From: Planctomycetota bacterium
GTDB taxonomy: Bacteria; Planctomycetota; Planctomycetia; Gemmatales; Gemmataceae
Reading direction: 5' to 3'
Assembly (NCBI GenBank): GCA_016195405.1
Contig: JACPZP010000033.1
Coordinates: forward strand, 34,598 to 98,597
Length of the DNA stretch: 64,000 nt
The translations under genes and the position numbers were made by a program. Below the pieces are notes generated by a model, which did not search any database, was not told where the DNA came from, and saw nothing but the letters and a program-made list of their open reading frames with translations. Positions 33,301 to 40,821 of the stretch are shown piece after piece (positions within the stretch are counted from its first letter, which is position 1; each line of letters starts with the position of its first letter).

Positions 33301-34818
33301 CTGCAGGGCGGAAAGCTGCTGAGACGGCTTGGTGCGCGGACTGGGCGATTCCTCGGGGATTTCAGCGGCCGCGAATCGGAAGCGGCCGGTGATCATCTCC
33401 AGAACGGCGTCGAGGGCCTTCGGCGTTAGATCGCGATATGGGTACGCCTGGCGGACAAGCCGATAAAGGGCATCGACTTTCCAGTTTTCCATGGCGACCA
33501 TGGCGATAATCTGTTGGGCGAGCACGTCGAGACAATTGACGGGGACCTGAATCGCCTCGACGCGGCCGGCCGCCATTTCAGCGGCAAGAACGGCTTGATC
33601 GAGAAGATCGGGGAGCGTTTTAGGAATGAGCCGGCCCTTGCTTTGTTGGCCGACGAGGTGCCCTGCCCTGCCGACGCGCTGCAAAGCGCGCGCGACGCTG
33701 CCCGGCGATTCGACCTGACAGACCAGATCGACAGCCCCCATGTCGATGCCCAGCTCCAACGAAGCCGTCGCCACCACCGCCTGCAACCTGCCCTCCTTGA
33801 GCGCTCTCTCCGTTTCTTGGCGAACTTCCAAGGCGACGCTGCCATGATGCGCTTTGACCGCCAGAAGGCGCGGCGGCGAGTCAGCGACGGATTCTTCATC
33901 CCCAGTTGGAAACACGACGCTGTGCTCCTGCGCCGCCACGGCGCCGCTTTCGATGTACTCCTGCAAATGGGCGGTGATCCGCTCGACGCTGCGGCGATTA
34001 TTTGCGAAGATTATCGTCGAACGATGCCGGCCGATCTCGTTGGCAAGGAGGCGATAGATCGACGGCCAAACCGACTTCTCCGGCAGCGGTCCAAACTGCT
34101 CCACGGGATTGACGACACGCAAGTCGAGGTTTTTCCGCAGCCCCGCATCGACGATGGACACCGGCCGCGGCACGAGGCGATGCTGGTCGTGGCATCGCGC
34201 GCCGCCAAGATAACGGGCGACCTCATCGAGGGGCCGTTGCGTGGCGGAAAGGCCGATGCGAACGAACTCCTCCCGGTTGAGCGCCTGCAATCTTTCCAAG
34301 AGGAGTGCCAGAAACACGCCGCGCTTGTTGGGGCAAAGTGCGTGAATCTCATCGATAATGCAATGGGTGACGTGGCGAAGCGATTCGCGAGCCTTCGAAG
34401 TCAGCAGCAGGTGCAGCGACTCCGGCGTGGTGATGAGCGCGTGCGGCGGTTTGCGCAAGAGGCGAAGGCGCTCCGCGGTCGGCGTGTCTCCGGTGCGCAC
34501 GGCGATCTCGATGGCCGGAAGTTTGAAGCCCATTTGCCTGGCCGTCTCGGCGACGCCGGCCAGCGGCAGTTGCAGGTTGCGGTAGATGTCGTTGTTCAGC
34601 GCCTTGAGCGGCGACACGTAGAGGACTTGCCCTGTCGGCGCCAAGAGCAGCGCATGCTGTCCCGCGGCGATGACCGGCCAACCCTGCCGCTGCACGGGCG
34701 TCGGTTCGCCGAGCGTGCGGCGAAACCAATCGGCGACCGGCGGCAGAAACAAATCCAGCGGCTGATCCGACGTCAATCCCAATCTCCTTGGCCCGATACG
34801 CGTCTCGTTCCCGGCCAA
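30313..34818 (-). CDS. lhr: Lhr-type long superfamily 2 helicase with Walker A region missing
   Basis: A 1501-residue protein with the architecture of bacterial Lhr: two RecA-like domains, a winged-helix/Lhr-core part, and a long C-terminal region which in studied members adds a uracil-DNA glycosylase activity. Motif Q-like TPVQRQGWPVIAAGQ is at about 40-54, motif Ia VLYVSPLKALNND at 65-77, TTPESLHLLL at 130-139, DEIH at 156-159, and LSATQRPL follows. Motifs IV-VI are seen as IIFANNRRSVERI, ASLELGIDMGAVDL and QRVGRAGH. Motif I is broken: residues 60-63 read APTG and run straight into QVLYV. The usual SGKTLAAF and about 30 following residues are absent, in frame. As read, the ATPase should be dead. 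The start overlaps the preceding GT39-like pseudogene by 46 bp. Confidence 0.9.
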   Translation of the reverse strand: MAGNETRIGPRRLGLTSDQPLDLFLPPVADWFRRTLGEPTPVQRQGWPVIAAGQHALLLAPTGQVLYVSPLKALNNDIYRNLQLPLAGVAETARQMGFKLPAIEIAVRTGDTPTAERLRLLRKPPHALITTPESLHLLLTSKARESLRHVTHCIIDEIHALCPNKRGVFLALLLERLQALNREEFVRIGLSATQRPLDEVARYLGGARCHDQHRLVPRPVSIVDAGLRKNLDLRVVNPVEQFGPLPEKSVWPSIYRLLANEIGRHRSTIIFANNRRSVERITAHLQEYIESGAVAAQEHSVVFPTGDEESVADSPPRLLAVKAHHGSVALEVRQETERALKEGRLQAVVATASLELGIDMGAVDLVCQVESPGSVARALQRVGRAGHLVGQQSKGRLIPKTLPDLLDQAVLAAEMAAGRVEAIQVPVNCLDVLAQQIIAMVAMENWKVDALYRLVRQAYPYRDLTPKALDAVLEMITGRFRFAAAEIPEESPSPRTKPSQQLSALQPRISWDRVHNQLEALPGSQRLALVGGGTIPDTGQYAVVTERGLRLGEVDEEFVYERRVGDAFLLGTNAWRIDRIDTDRVTVRPAEGAPAMIPFWRGESTGRSFDLGQAEGRFLGELAARIDDAGCLDWLQKENFLDVQAARNLRDYVRRQLQRTGAVPTDRVLTIEASRDSLGDWQVVLLSPWGSRINFTLRLALESVLFDRLGYRPQCMHHDNGVLIRLTESEEPILDLLTGLTPENLRSHVLDELGDSALFALRFRQNAARALLMPRGQANKRAPLWLQRLRGRDLLQVARRFPDFPIVAETFRECLHDHLDVPRLEQLLADIQAGRMEVRTFRLEIPSPFAAGMLFVFNMAYQYQYDDTEAEPGSGYARLDQELLDQIVAGSGKELALDPRAIQQVNRRLRGVGQPPRSKAELAEWLRRLGDVAADELEGPMKSFLNELETEGRVQRIHLVKVPQSERWILTEDAPIYEAVFGAEASEHGDRPEQAAKILARFLETHALVGLDDILVRYPFEPAWAKRMLEDWTRSGRVVSVSSPGTPAPLQWSAPVNFQQLQRGTLAIRRREVVACPPTQFADFVARWQKVHSATQGRGTDAAPEVLERLQGVFAPAELWEQAILPARLIEYQPRWLDDLLASGQWSWIGRGGEEIGPCSVAFMPRDRLAERISYAGEVPLKRHEEALLDVLQNRGALYAADLAQQTKLAPVATRAALWSLVRRGLATNDLFDVVRRGEEKPLEAAARQETFSTRRGARSLMRPRGIAARRGVVPEGRWSLIAWGQPDPETAAFAQARLLLERYGIVARELALMDVGLLPWRVLYEVLSRLELTGEVRRGYFVEGLSGAQFALPEAARVLQELASPASHFAPAILLNSLDPANVYGVGAPLDVPLLEGGARPFSRRESNWLVQAAGRPLLLIEQNGKRLTALQSASTEELTSATALLPQLLSRNQKRDYRHKLTVETWNEQPVTTTAGKDLLEPVGFVRDYQAMTLYAVWQ

Positions 34819-35943
34819 AGCGACGCCAGCGCGAACCCACTATAGCACAAGAGGATCCCGTCCAGAGGCAAGCGCGGACCAGAGAGTGCTTCAGCGTGGC
34901 TGAGTAGATACGGCAGCGGAATCCATATGACGGCGAGCGTCGCCAGCCTACTTTCCTTTCTCCACCCAAAGCTGAAGCGCCAGCCCAGCCCGCCGAGAAA
35001 AAGCATTGCCAACAATGATCCAAGAAAAATCGCCTGGCGGTTTTGCACGAGCCAGCTCGGCAAATGCGACGTCGGCGCTTGCAGATCGGAACGACCGGTG
35101 TCTCGCAGCCATTTCTCTCCGAAGAAAAACGCCAACGCAGACCGCAAGCGCTGTGACAGATGCTCCCCGGGATCGGCTTTGATTTGTTCCACCCAATCTT
35201 GGGCGAGCATCGCATAGCGTTTCGCCTGGTTGGGCTCGTCCAAAAGGCTTTGCAATCGATCGGGCGCGAGTTTATCGCGAAGGAATGCATCATCCATTTG
35301 CCCATGTGGAACGTCCGGAAAGTTGCCGGCCCATAAGTGTAAGAAAGCCGAATCGGCTATCGGCACAGTCTCCGCGAAAAGTTGGAAGTTGCGGACGGAC
35401 CATGGGACCAAGCCATTTCCGAATCCCAGGATCGCAAGGAAGGCACAAAACCAGCCCATCTTGAGCGACCGGCACCGCCACAGAAACCAGAGGAGGCCGA
35501 CCAGTACAAACGGAAGGAACGCGGCTCGCACCATCGCCAAGGCCGCCAGCGAAAGGCCAAACAGCAGGCTGGCGAACGCGCCTCCCACCTGCCCTGCCCT
35601 GCAGCCGAGAACGAGCACCAGCGCGAGCAGGAATGTGGCCAGCACGCCGTCACTCAACTCGGCGGTATTGACAATCCAGAAAGGATGAATCGCCGCCAGC
35701 AATCCCGCCAAGAACGCGGCCAATATGGGCCGATGGTTCGTCGCCGGTCGAGAGAGGAGCGCGGCTGCCGAACTCCGGATACTGTTTCATGTCGAGCGGA
35801 TCGTCTTGCACGACGATTGGCGCGCTGCGGTAGCCGCTGTCAGCAGCCGCGGCGAGGTAGCCGGCTCGAGTTGCCAAGGCGAGCAGGAAAACCAGCCCCA
35901 GTCCAAGCGTTTCTGCCGGGCTGAATCGCCGTCCAGATTTCAT
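34773..35943 (-). pseudogene. GT39/ArnT-like membrane glycosyltransferase, broken by an internal deletion
   Basis: The N-terminal part starts at ATG 35943 (MKSGRRFSPAETLGLGLVFL, one membrane segment) and runs in one frame through YPEFGSRAPLSTGDEPSAHI, the loop region of dolichyl-phosphate-mannose transferase-like proteins. The reading then has to switch frame near 35723, where the long C-terminal part begins AAFLAGLLAAIHPFWIVNTA. That part has six or seven membrane helices and ends at 34773. In the family, about 100 residues with several membrane segments lie between these two parts (TAHVxPxYPWLL to the AGLLAAxHPFW helix). They are absent here, so an internal deletion of roughly 300 bp with a frame change is inferred. 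Whether this is a real pseudogene or an assembly collapse is open. Confidence 0.75.
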
Positions 35944-36132
35944 GATCGACTCCGAAGATGATTCGCGCCGGTGCGTATCGCGGTGCGTATCGCGAGCTTC
36001 CATCATCATAAGGTGAACGGGCGCTCTACCCAAGGGGCAAGGAACTCGAAACGGCCATCTTGCTCGCCCTGGCCCCGGCCCGTAGTTTAGGGGAGGAACT
36101 TGGAACGGCCCATTTTTAGGGAGACTGCATTC

Positions 36133-36636
36133 ATGGCCCGGCGAACTTTGAACCGCAAGGATTTGCGCGCTGATTTCGATGCCGCGGAACGTCGCAAGGA
36201 AGAGGAAGTGACCGACGAGGAAGAGGAGGAAGGCGACGAGGACGAAGACGAGGACGAAGAAGAAGAAGGCGAAGCCGAGGAAGAAGAGCCTTCGGACGAG
36301 GACGAGGGTGACGCTGAGGATGAGGAAGGCGCGCCCAAGAAGAAGGCTAAGCCCAAGGCCAAGGTGAAGGTCAAGGCCCCACCCAAGCCAAAAAGCCGTG
36401 CCCGCGCCGCCAAGGTTGTGCGCATGCGCGTGGTCTGGGGCGTGTTCGACAATTCCAATCGCTGCGTGGCGACCTATGAGTATCCGCGCAAACCCGAGGC
36501 CGATGCCCATGCGGCCCGATTGACAACGGACAAGCGCAGCACGCATTTCATCCAACCCGTCAAAGAGCCCATCGAAGAGAAAAAGGAAGAGAAAGAGAAA
36601 GAGAAAGAGAAAGAGAAAAAGGAAAAAGAGAAATAG
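36133..36636 (+). CDS. Acidic low-complexity protein with conserved C-terminal domain
   Basis: A 167-residue protein starting at ATG 36133 (MARRTLNRKDLRADFDAAER). Residues 22-65 are almost entirely Glu and Asp. A Lys/Pro/Ala-rich basic stretch follows (about 68-95), then a compact domain VRMRVVWGVFDNSNRCVATYEYPRKPEADAHAARL with the look of a small alpha/beta module, and a Lys/Glu tail encoded by an imperfect GAGAAA microsatellite (about 36575-36635). I recall similar planctomycete proteins but no function. The charge pattern suggests an intrinsically disordered protein that binds nucleic acid or ribosomes; this is inference. The tail repeat is a likely site for length variation. Confidence 0.75.
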   Translation: MARRTLNRKDLRADFDAAERRKEEEVTDEEEEEGDEDEDEDEEEEGEAEEEEPSDEDEGDAEDEEGAPKKKAKPKAKVKVKAPPKPKSRARAAKVVRMRVVWGVFDNSNRCVATYEYPRKPEADAHAARLTTDKRSTHFIQPVKEPIEEKKEEKEKEKEKEKKEKEK

Positions 36637-37050
36637 CCCGTCCTAGCGGGTTAGCGTGACCCCATTCGCCGCGACCCGCAAGGTCTACCCACCCGGCAAA
36701 GTCTGCGCCAACTCAATTGATGCCGTTTTGTTTCCCAGGTCGTCCGATTGGCAACACTTCCGGGACGAAACCACTCGGGCCTGTACATAGGTTTTTCAAG
36801 CCGATTTTTCGATGAACGGTCGGGCCTTCGCCGGCGCGATAGCCGATTTCTTTCCGTGGAACGATTGGTCCACGGAATCGAGGAGGGACCAACCCGGGAG
36901 GGCGAGGCCTGCCAAGGCCCATGGCTCGCCGGCGGAAGCCTCGCCTTCCGCTTCCTTACGGAATGCTTCCTTTCGAAAACCTTCAAACTTCCGAGGTCTC
37001 TGGGGCCTCGGAAGTTTTTCAGTCAAGTGAACTTTGTCAGGTGGCAAGGA
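36637..37050. other. Intergenic stretch with a series of stems and a terminator
   Basis: More than 400 bases without a convincing gene. From left to right it holds GCGGGT...ACCCGC (about 36648-36690), TTCCGTGGA/TCCACGGAA (36852-36860 and 36869-36877), GGCGAGGC/GCCTCGCC (36901-36908 and 36938-36945) enclosing a small inner GGCCT/AGGCC hairpin, and finally the terminator at 36986-37020. Three stems ending in a terminator are compatible with a small structured RNA of about 170 nt, or with leader structures of the next gene. The frame that runs through here into the 37051 gene has no start or homology of its own. Confidence 0.45.
36986..37020 (+). terminator. Rho-independent terminator
   Basis: AACTTCCGAGG (36986-36996) pairs exactly with CCTCGGAAGTT (37006-37016) around a 9-base loop, followed by TTTC for a run of five T. 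It ends whatever is transcribed through the structured stretch on the plus strand and isolates the gene at 37051. Confidence 0.75.
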
Positions 37051-37362
37051 ATGGAACGTTTTACGATCAGCTACATCGATGAATCGACAAGCGAATGTTG
37101 TCCCCTCTGCGGCGAGGCGATCCTGTGTCGCAAAGGCCCACGCCTCGTATTGAACGGCGTCGATGAGCCGGTCTGTCGTGAATGCGGCAACCGCGCCGCG
37201 CCGAATCTCGTCGCCCTGCTCGATCTGGCGAAGGTGGCGGAAAAAGTCGGCCGCCAGTCACGTCATCTCCTCACGCCGCCCATGGAAGCGATGCTCGATC
37301 TTGCCCGGGCGGCAGAAAACTACAGCCACTCGGCGCCGCGGGCGTTTGCGAGGGCGGGCTGA
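37051..37362 (+). CDS. Small zinc-ribbon protein
   Basis: A 103-residue protein starting at ATG 37051 (MERFTISYIDESTSE) with AAGGA just upstream. Residues 16-50 hold two CxxC pairs, CPLCGEAILC and CRECGN, that should form a zinc ribbon. The C-terminal half is helical (LVALLDLAKVAEKVGRQSRH, then PMEAMLDLARAAENY). No catalytic motif is visible. The size and the ribbon suggest a nucleic-acid or protein-binding role. The stretch upstream, although open in this frame back to 36748, has no homology and is left out. Confidence 0.7.
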   Translation: MERFTISYIDESTSECCPLCGEAILCRKGPRLVLNGVDEPVCRECGNRAAPNLVALLDLAKVAEKVGRQSRHLLTPPMEAMLDLARAAENYSHSAPRAFARAG

Positions 37363-37408
37363 TTGTCGGCATCGCTTCGCGTCCGCAAGCGTGGAATTCA
37401 CGAACTCA

Positions 37409-37813
37409 TCACCTGTCACTGGGCCGGAATGCTTCGTCTTGAGGCCGGTTCGTCCTCAGGCGTTCGATTTCCGCCCTGAGGAGGCGATTCTGTTCTTCCA
37501 GAGTCTCATTAGATGGCTCCGCCTTTTCGGCCATGCTGACGAGGCGATCCTCGGTGAAATACACCCCGGTCCACGTGTTGGTTTTGCAGTGAGCGTGATG
37601 CAAATTGCCCTCGCCGTCGACGAACCGAACCTCGTAGATGCGGTCCCCCGAACCAAACCAACCCGGGCCGAAGGGCGCCCACGTGGCCTCCACCACTCTG
37701 CCGCCGCGCGACTCGACATAGACACGTATCCGGTCCCGATCCATCCGTCCCGCCACAAACCGGAAGGCGAGAGCGAGGCCCAATAACACGATTGCTACAA
37801 CAAAGCACTCCAT
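37409..37813 (-). CDS. Membrane-anchored protein with C-terminal coiled coil
   Basis: A 134-residue protein. I prefer the ATG at 37813 (MECFVVAIVLLGLALAFRFVAG), three codons after a possible earlier start at 37822. One N-terminal membrane segment is followed by a soluble beta-rich domain of about 70 residues with GGRVVEATWAPFGPGWFGSG and a YEVRFVDGEGNLHHAHCKT stretch. A short coiled coil (ETLEEQNRLLRAEIERLR) ends the protein. The middle part resembles a family of short membrane-anchored proteins common in planctomycetes; function unknown. Confidence 0.7.
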   Translation of the reverse strand: MECFVVAIVLLGLALAFRFVAGRMDRDRIRVYVESRGGRVVEATWAPFGPGWFGSGDRIYEVRFVDGEGNLHHAHCKTNTWTGVYFTEDRLVSMAEKAEPSNETLEEQNRLLRAEIERLRTNRPQDEAFRPSDR

Positions 37814-37924
37814 GACAGGCACAACGCTATGGTCTCGGATCGCAGATTGTCAAGAAGTCGATTCGTTCCATAATAACATCACATCAACCACCGCTGCCCG
37901 AAAATTTCTTTGACGGATCATCTC

Positions 37925-39286
37925 ATGCAGACCGACCTAGCTCGCCGCTTCGCGGAGTACGCGGTCAATCTCCAGTTTTCCGATCTTTCCAAGGCGGCCG
38001 TTCATGAGACGAAGCGTCGCTTCATCGATTCCTTCGCCACCGCGGTTGGCGCCATGGATGCGGATGCCTACGCCATCGCCAAGAAATGCGCGCTTCGCGT
38101 CAGCGCTACCAAACCGGCCAGCGTGCTTGGCGGCGGCCAATCGAGCCCGGAATGGGCCACGTTCGTTAACGGCCTGTTGATCCGCTATCTCGATTACAAT
38201 GACACCTACCTGTCACTGGAGCCTGCGCACCCAAGCGACAACCTCGCCGCCGTTCTTTCGGTTGGCGAAATGGTCGGCGCCAACGGCCAGGAGCTAATCA
38301 CCGCAGCCGTGCTTGCCTACGAAATCCAGTGCCGCCTGTGCGACGCCGCTAGCCTTCGAAAACACGGCGTCGACCACGTCACTTATGGAGCCATATCCTC
38401 ATGCATTGCCGCGTGCAAATTGATGAAGCTCGATGTGACGCGCACCGTCCATGCCATTGGATTGGCCGGCGTCTGCAACGTCGCACTTCGACAGACCCGC
38501 GCCGGCGAGTTGAGCATGTGGAAGGGCTGCGCTTTCGCCAACGCCGCTCGCAACGGCGTCTTTGCCGCCCTGCTCGCCGCCGAGGGCATGACCGGACCGG
38601 CCCCGATCTTCGAGGGTGAGCTTGGCATCATGAAGCTAGTCACCCGGACGCCATTCACGGTCGCCGAGTTGGGCGGCAAGGGCCGCGACTTCATGATCAA
38701 CGGCACCTACATCAAGTTCTGGCCGGCCGAGTATCATTCGCAAAGCGCCATCGACGCCGCGGTGCAGCTTCGGCCCCAGGTCGGCGACGTCAGGAACGTG
38801 AAGAGCATCGACATCCACACCTTCGACGCCGCCGTCGACATCATCGGCAAGGATCCCGAGAAATGGCGTCCCAAGACGCGCGAGACCGCCGATCACAGCC
38901 TCCCCTACTGCACCGCGGTCGCGCTAGCCGATGGCGATGTTACCTTGACGCAATTCGAGCCAAACCGCTTCACCGATCAGGCTCTGCTCGATCTCGTCGC
39001 CAAGGTGAAACTCCACCGCGACGCCGCCCTTTCCGCCCGCTATCCCGTCGGCATTCCCAACCGCCTCACAATCACCATGAACGACGGCAAGCAGTTCGTG
39101 AACGAAGTCGAGTTCCCACGCGGCCACGCCAAGAACCCGATGACTGATGCCGAAGTCGAGCACAAATTCCGCACCCTCGTCGAACCACGTTACGGCAAGG
39201 AACGGGCGGGGCAGATTTTGAAGGCTTGCTGGGAAATCGAGCAGACAGGCGACGCCGGCAAACTCATTCACATGTTCAACCAATAG
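37925..39286 (+). CDS. MmgE/PrpD family protein
   Basis: A 453-residue member of the MmgE/PrpD family, which includes 2-methylcitrate dehydratase and cis-aconitate decarboxylase. I start at ATG 37925 (MQTDLARRFAEYAVNLQFSD) rather than at a TTG five codons earlier. Family blocks are FIDSFATAVGAMD, the FVNGLLIRYLDYNDTYLSLEP core with the active-site region, HPSDNLAAVLSVGE, and GLAGVCNVALRQTRAGELSM. It ends with EVEHKFRTLVEPRYG. The HxDxND-like core (YLDYNDTY) is complete. No propionate genes are adjacent, so the substrate cannot be fixed; a methylcitrate or related tricarboxylate dehydratase role is only one option. It stands alone, on the plus strand. Confidence 0.88.
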   Translation: MQTDLARRFAEYAVNLQFSDLSKAAVHETKRRFIDSFATAVGAMDADAYAIAKKCALRVSATKPASVLGGGQSSPEWATFVNGLLIRYLDYNDTYLSLEPAHPSDNLAAVLSVGEMVGANGQELITAAVLAYEIQCRLCDAASLRKHGVDHVTYGAISSCIAACKLMKLDVTRTVHAIGLAGVCNVALRQTRAGELSMWKGCAFANAARNGVFAALLAAEGMTGPAPIFEGELGIMKLVTRTPFTVAELGGKGRDFMINGTYIKFWPAEYHSQSAIDAAVQLRPQVGDVRNVKSIDIHTFDAAVDIIGKDPEKWRPKTRETADHSLPYCTAVALADGDVTLTQFEPNRFTDQALLDLVAKVKLHRDAALSARYPVGIPNRLTITMNDGKQFVNEVEFPRGHAKNPMTDAEVEHKFRTLVEPRYGKERAGQILKACWEIEQTGDAGKLIHMFNQ

Positions 39287-39331
39287 CGTGTATCGCTTGC
39301 GTTTCGCGCACGCAGAACCCCACGGTAAGTC

Positions 39332-39793
39332 ATGGCTTCTGTCATCCACTTCTACCGCACCGGCGACGAGCACGGCTATCTTTCGAACTTCACCCCCTAC
39401 CCGATCGAGTTGAATGGCAAGCGCTGGCCCACGTCCGAGCACTGTTTTCAGGCCCAGAAATTTTCCGGTACGGAACACGAAGAAGCGATCCGCATTGAGA
39501 AGTCGCCGATGGTCGCCGCCCGCATGGGCCGCGACCGCAAGAAGCCGATTCGGCCCGATTGGGAAAGCCGCAAGGACGACATCATGCGTGATGCCGTGCG
39601 CGCCAAGTTTGGGCAACACGCGGAACTTCGCAAGAAACTATTAGCTACCGGTGAGGCCGTCATTGTTGAACACACGGTGCAAGACGCCTACTGGGGCGAC
39701 GGCGGCGACGGCAGTGGCAAGAACATGCTGGGGAAGATTCTGATGGAAGTACGCGAAGAGTTGGCAAGGCTTGGTTCAGGTGCGGTAGAATAG
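39332..39793 (+). CDS. NADAR-family (YbiA-like) N-glycosidase-like protein
   Basis: A 153-residue member of the NADAR/DUF1768 family. Members such as YbiA hydrolyse damaged riboflavin intermediates, and others remove ADP-ribose from guanine. The hallmark blocks are present: FYRTGDEHGYLSNFTPYPIE at the N-terminus, WPTSEHCFQAQKF, EKSPMVAARMGRDRKKPIRP, DIMRDAVRAKFGQH and the C-terminal YWGDGGDGSGKNMLGKILM. It is intact. It stands 45 bp after the MmgE/PrpD gene and 22 bp before the DUF4058 gene. Either housekeeping repair of NAD or riboflavin pathway products, or a defence-related role, is possible. Confidence 0.88.
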   Translation: MASVIHFYRTGDEHGYLSNFTPYPIELNGKRWPTSEHCFQAQKFSGTEHEEAIRIEKSPMVAARMGRDRKKPIRPDWESRKDDIMRDAVRAKFGQHAELRKKLLATGEAVIVEHTVQDAYWGDGGDGSGKNMLGKILMEVREELARLGSGAVE

Positions 39794-39815
39794 TTCTAAG
39801 ATTTGAGGACAACCG

Positions 39816-40544
39816 ATGCCCCTACTGGACCATTTTCACCCGCCCCTTCACGGTCCGCGCCGTTGGGAAGGGTTTCACCATTCTTGGGCGGCTTTCATCG
39901 CGAAGCAACTCAACGAGACGTTGCCTCCCGACTACTTCGCCGAATCAGAGATCAGCCTCGGCCCGGAGCTGGAGATTGATGTCGCGACGCTGGAGCTTCC
40001 AAGTAATGGACGTGGGACGAAGGGGACGGCGACAGCTGTCTGGTCTCCGCCGAGACCAAAGCTTAGCGTGAATGTTGATTTCTCTCACCTCGATAGCGTG
40101 GAAATCCGCGTATTCCAAGATTTGGGAGGCGCCGAATTGCGAGCTGCCGTCGAGTTGGTCAGTCCGGCCAACAAGGACCGTGAAGGTAGCCGGCGAACGT
40201 TTGCGGCCACGTGCGCAGGATATCTGAAGCACGGCATCGGACTCCTAATTGTCGATACTGTTACCTCGCGATCGGCAAACCTGCACGAGGAGATATTCGA
40301 TGTCCTCGAACCAAAGGGCCGTCACCGACCATGGTCGTCGCCCACAAATCTCTATACGGTCGCATATCGTGCGGTCACCGTGCGCAAAAATCCGCGCGTG
40401 GAGGTTTGGCCGGAATCTCTGTCACTTGGAAAAACACTGCCTGTGATGCCGCTGTGGCTTTCGTTGGATCTGTGCGTTCCGGTGCGATTGGAAGAAAGCT
40501 ACACTGCGGCTTGCGAGTCATTGCGCATTTCGGCCCAGGGATAA
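39816..40544 (+). CDS. DUF4058 family protein
   Basis: A 242-residue protein starting MPLLDHFHPPLHGPRRWEGF, with FHHSWAAFIAKQLNETLPPD, VRVFQDLGGAELRAAVELVS-type central residues (EIRVFQD, VELVSPANKDREG), and a C-terminal part with SANLHEEIF, YTVAYRAV and LDLCVPVRLEESY. This matches DUF4058, common in cyanobacteria and planctomycetes. The VELVSPANK stretch with conserved acidic residues and Lys resembles a PD-(D/E)xK-like core, though no activity is known. A damaged copy lies at 47037-47419. Confidence 0.85.
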   Translation: MPLLDHFHPPLHGPRRWEGFHHSWAAFIAKQLNETLPPDYFAESEISLGPELEIDVATLELPSNGRGTKGTATAVWSPPRPKLSVNVDFSHLDSVEIRVFQDLGGAELRAAVELVSPANKDREGSRRTFAATCAGYLKHGIGLLIVDTVTSRSANLHEEIFDVLEPKGRHRPWSSPTNLYTVAYRAVTVRKNPRVEVWPESLSLGKTLPVMPLWLSLDLCVPVRLEESYTAACESLRISAQG

Positions 40545-40777
40545 GGAGCGACGAGGGGCGACGAATCCGCACCGAGTTCATTCCGTCGGCCGTTGCTATA
40601 GAACGTAAACATTTGGCGCATAACTGTTTATGGATTGCAATTGCGTACGCAAGCCATTTCCGCAGCAATGAATTGCGTCGTGGGGGATGTGTGGGGGGTG
40701 GCGACGCAACGAATTCTGATCGGCAGGCGGCAAACTAGCCTGGCGGGAAAACGCTTATCCGGATGAGCCAAAAAAAG

Positions 40778-40799
40778 CCCACCGAGGGAATTCGGTGGG
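40778..40799 (-). terminator. Rho-independent terminator for the minus-strand oxidoreductase
   Basis: CCCACCGA (40778-40785) and TCGGTGGG (40792-40799) form an exact stem with a 6-base loop. Reading on the minus strand it is followed by a run of T (complement of AAAAAAG at 40771-40777), 23 bases after the stop of the Gfo/Idh/MocA gene. It may also work in the other direction, where TTCTGTTTT follows, for the plus-strand gene ending at 40544. Confidence 0.78.
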
Positions 40800-40821
40800 A
40801 CTTCTGTTTTAACTTCGCTTC

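Noticed and set aside
36748..37050. Longer start for the zinc-ribbon gene
   Set aside because: The stretch is open but has no homology, contains a terminator hairpin and lacks a ribosome binding site; the ATG at 37051 has one.
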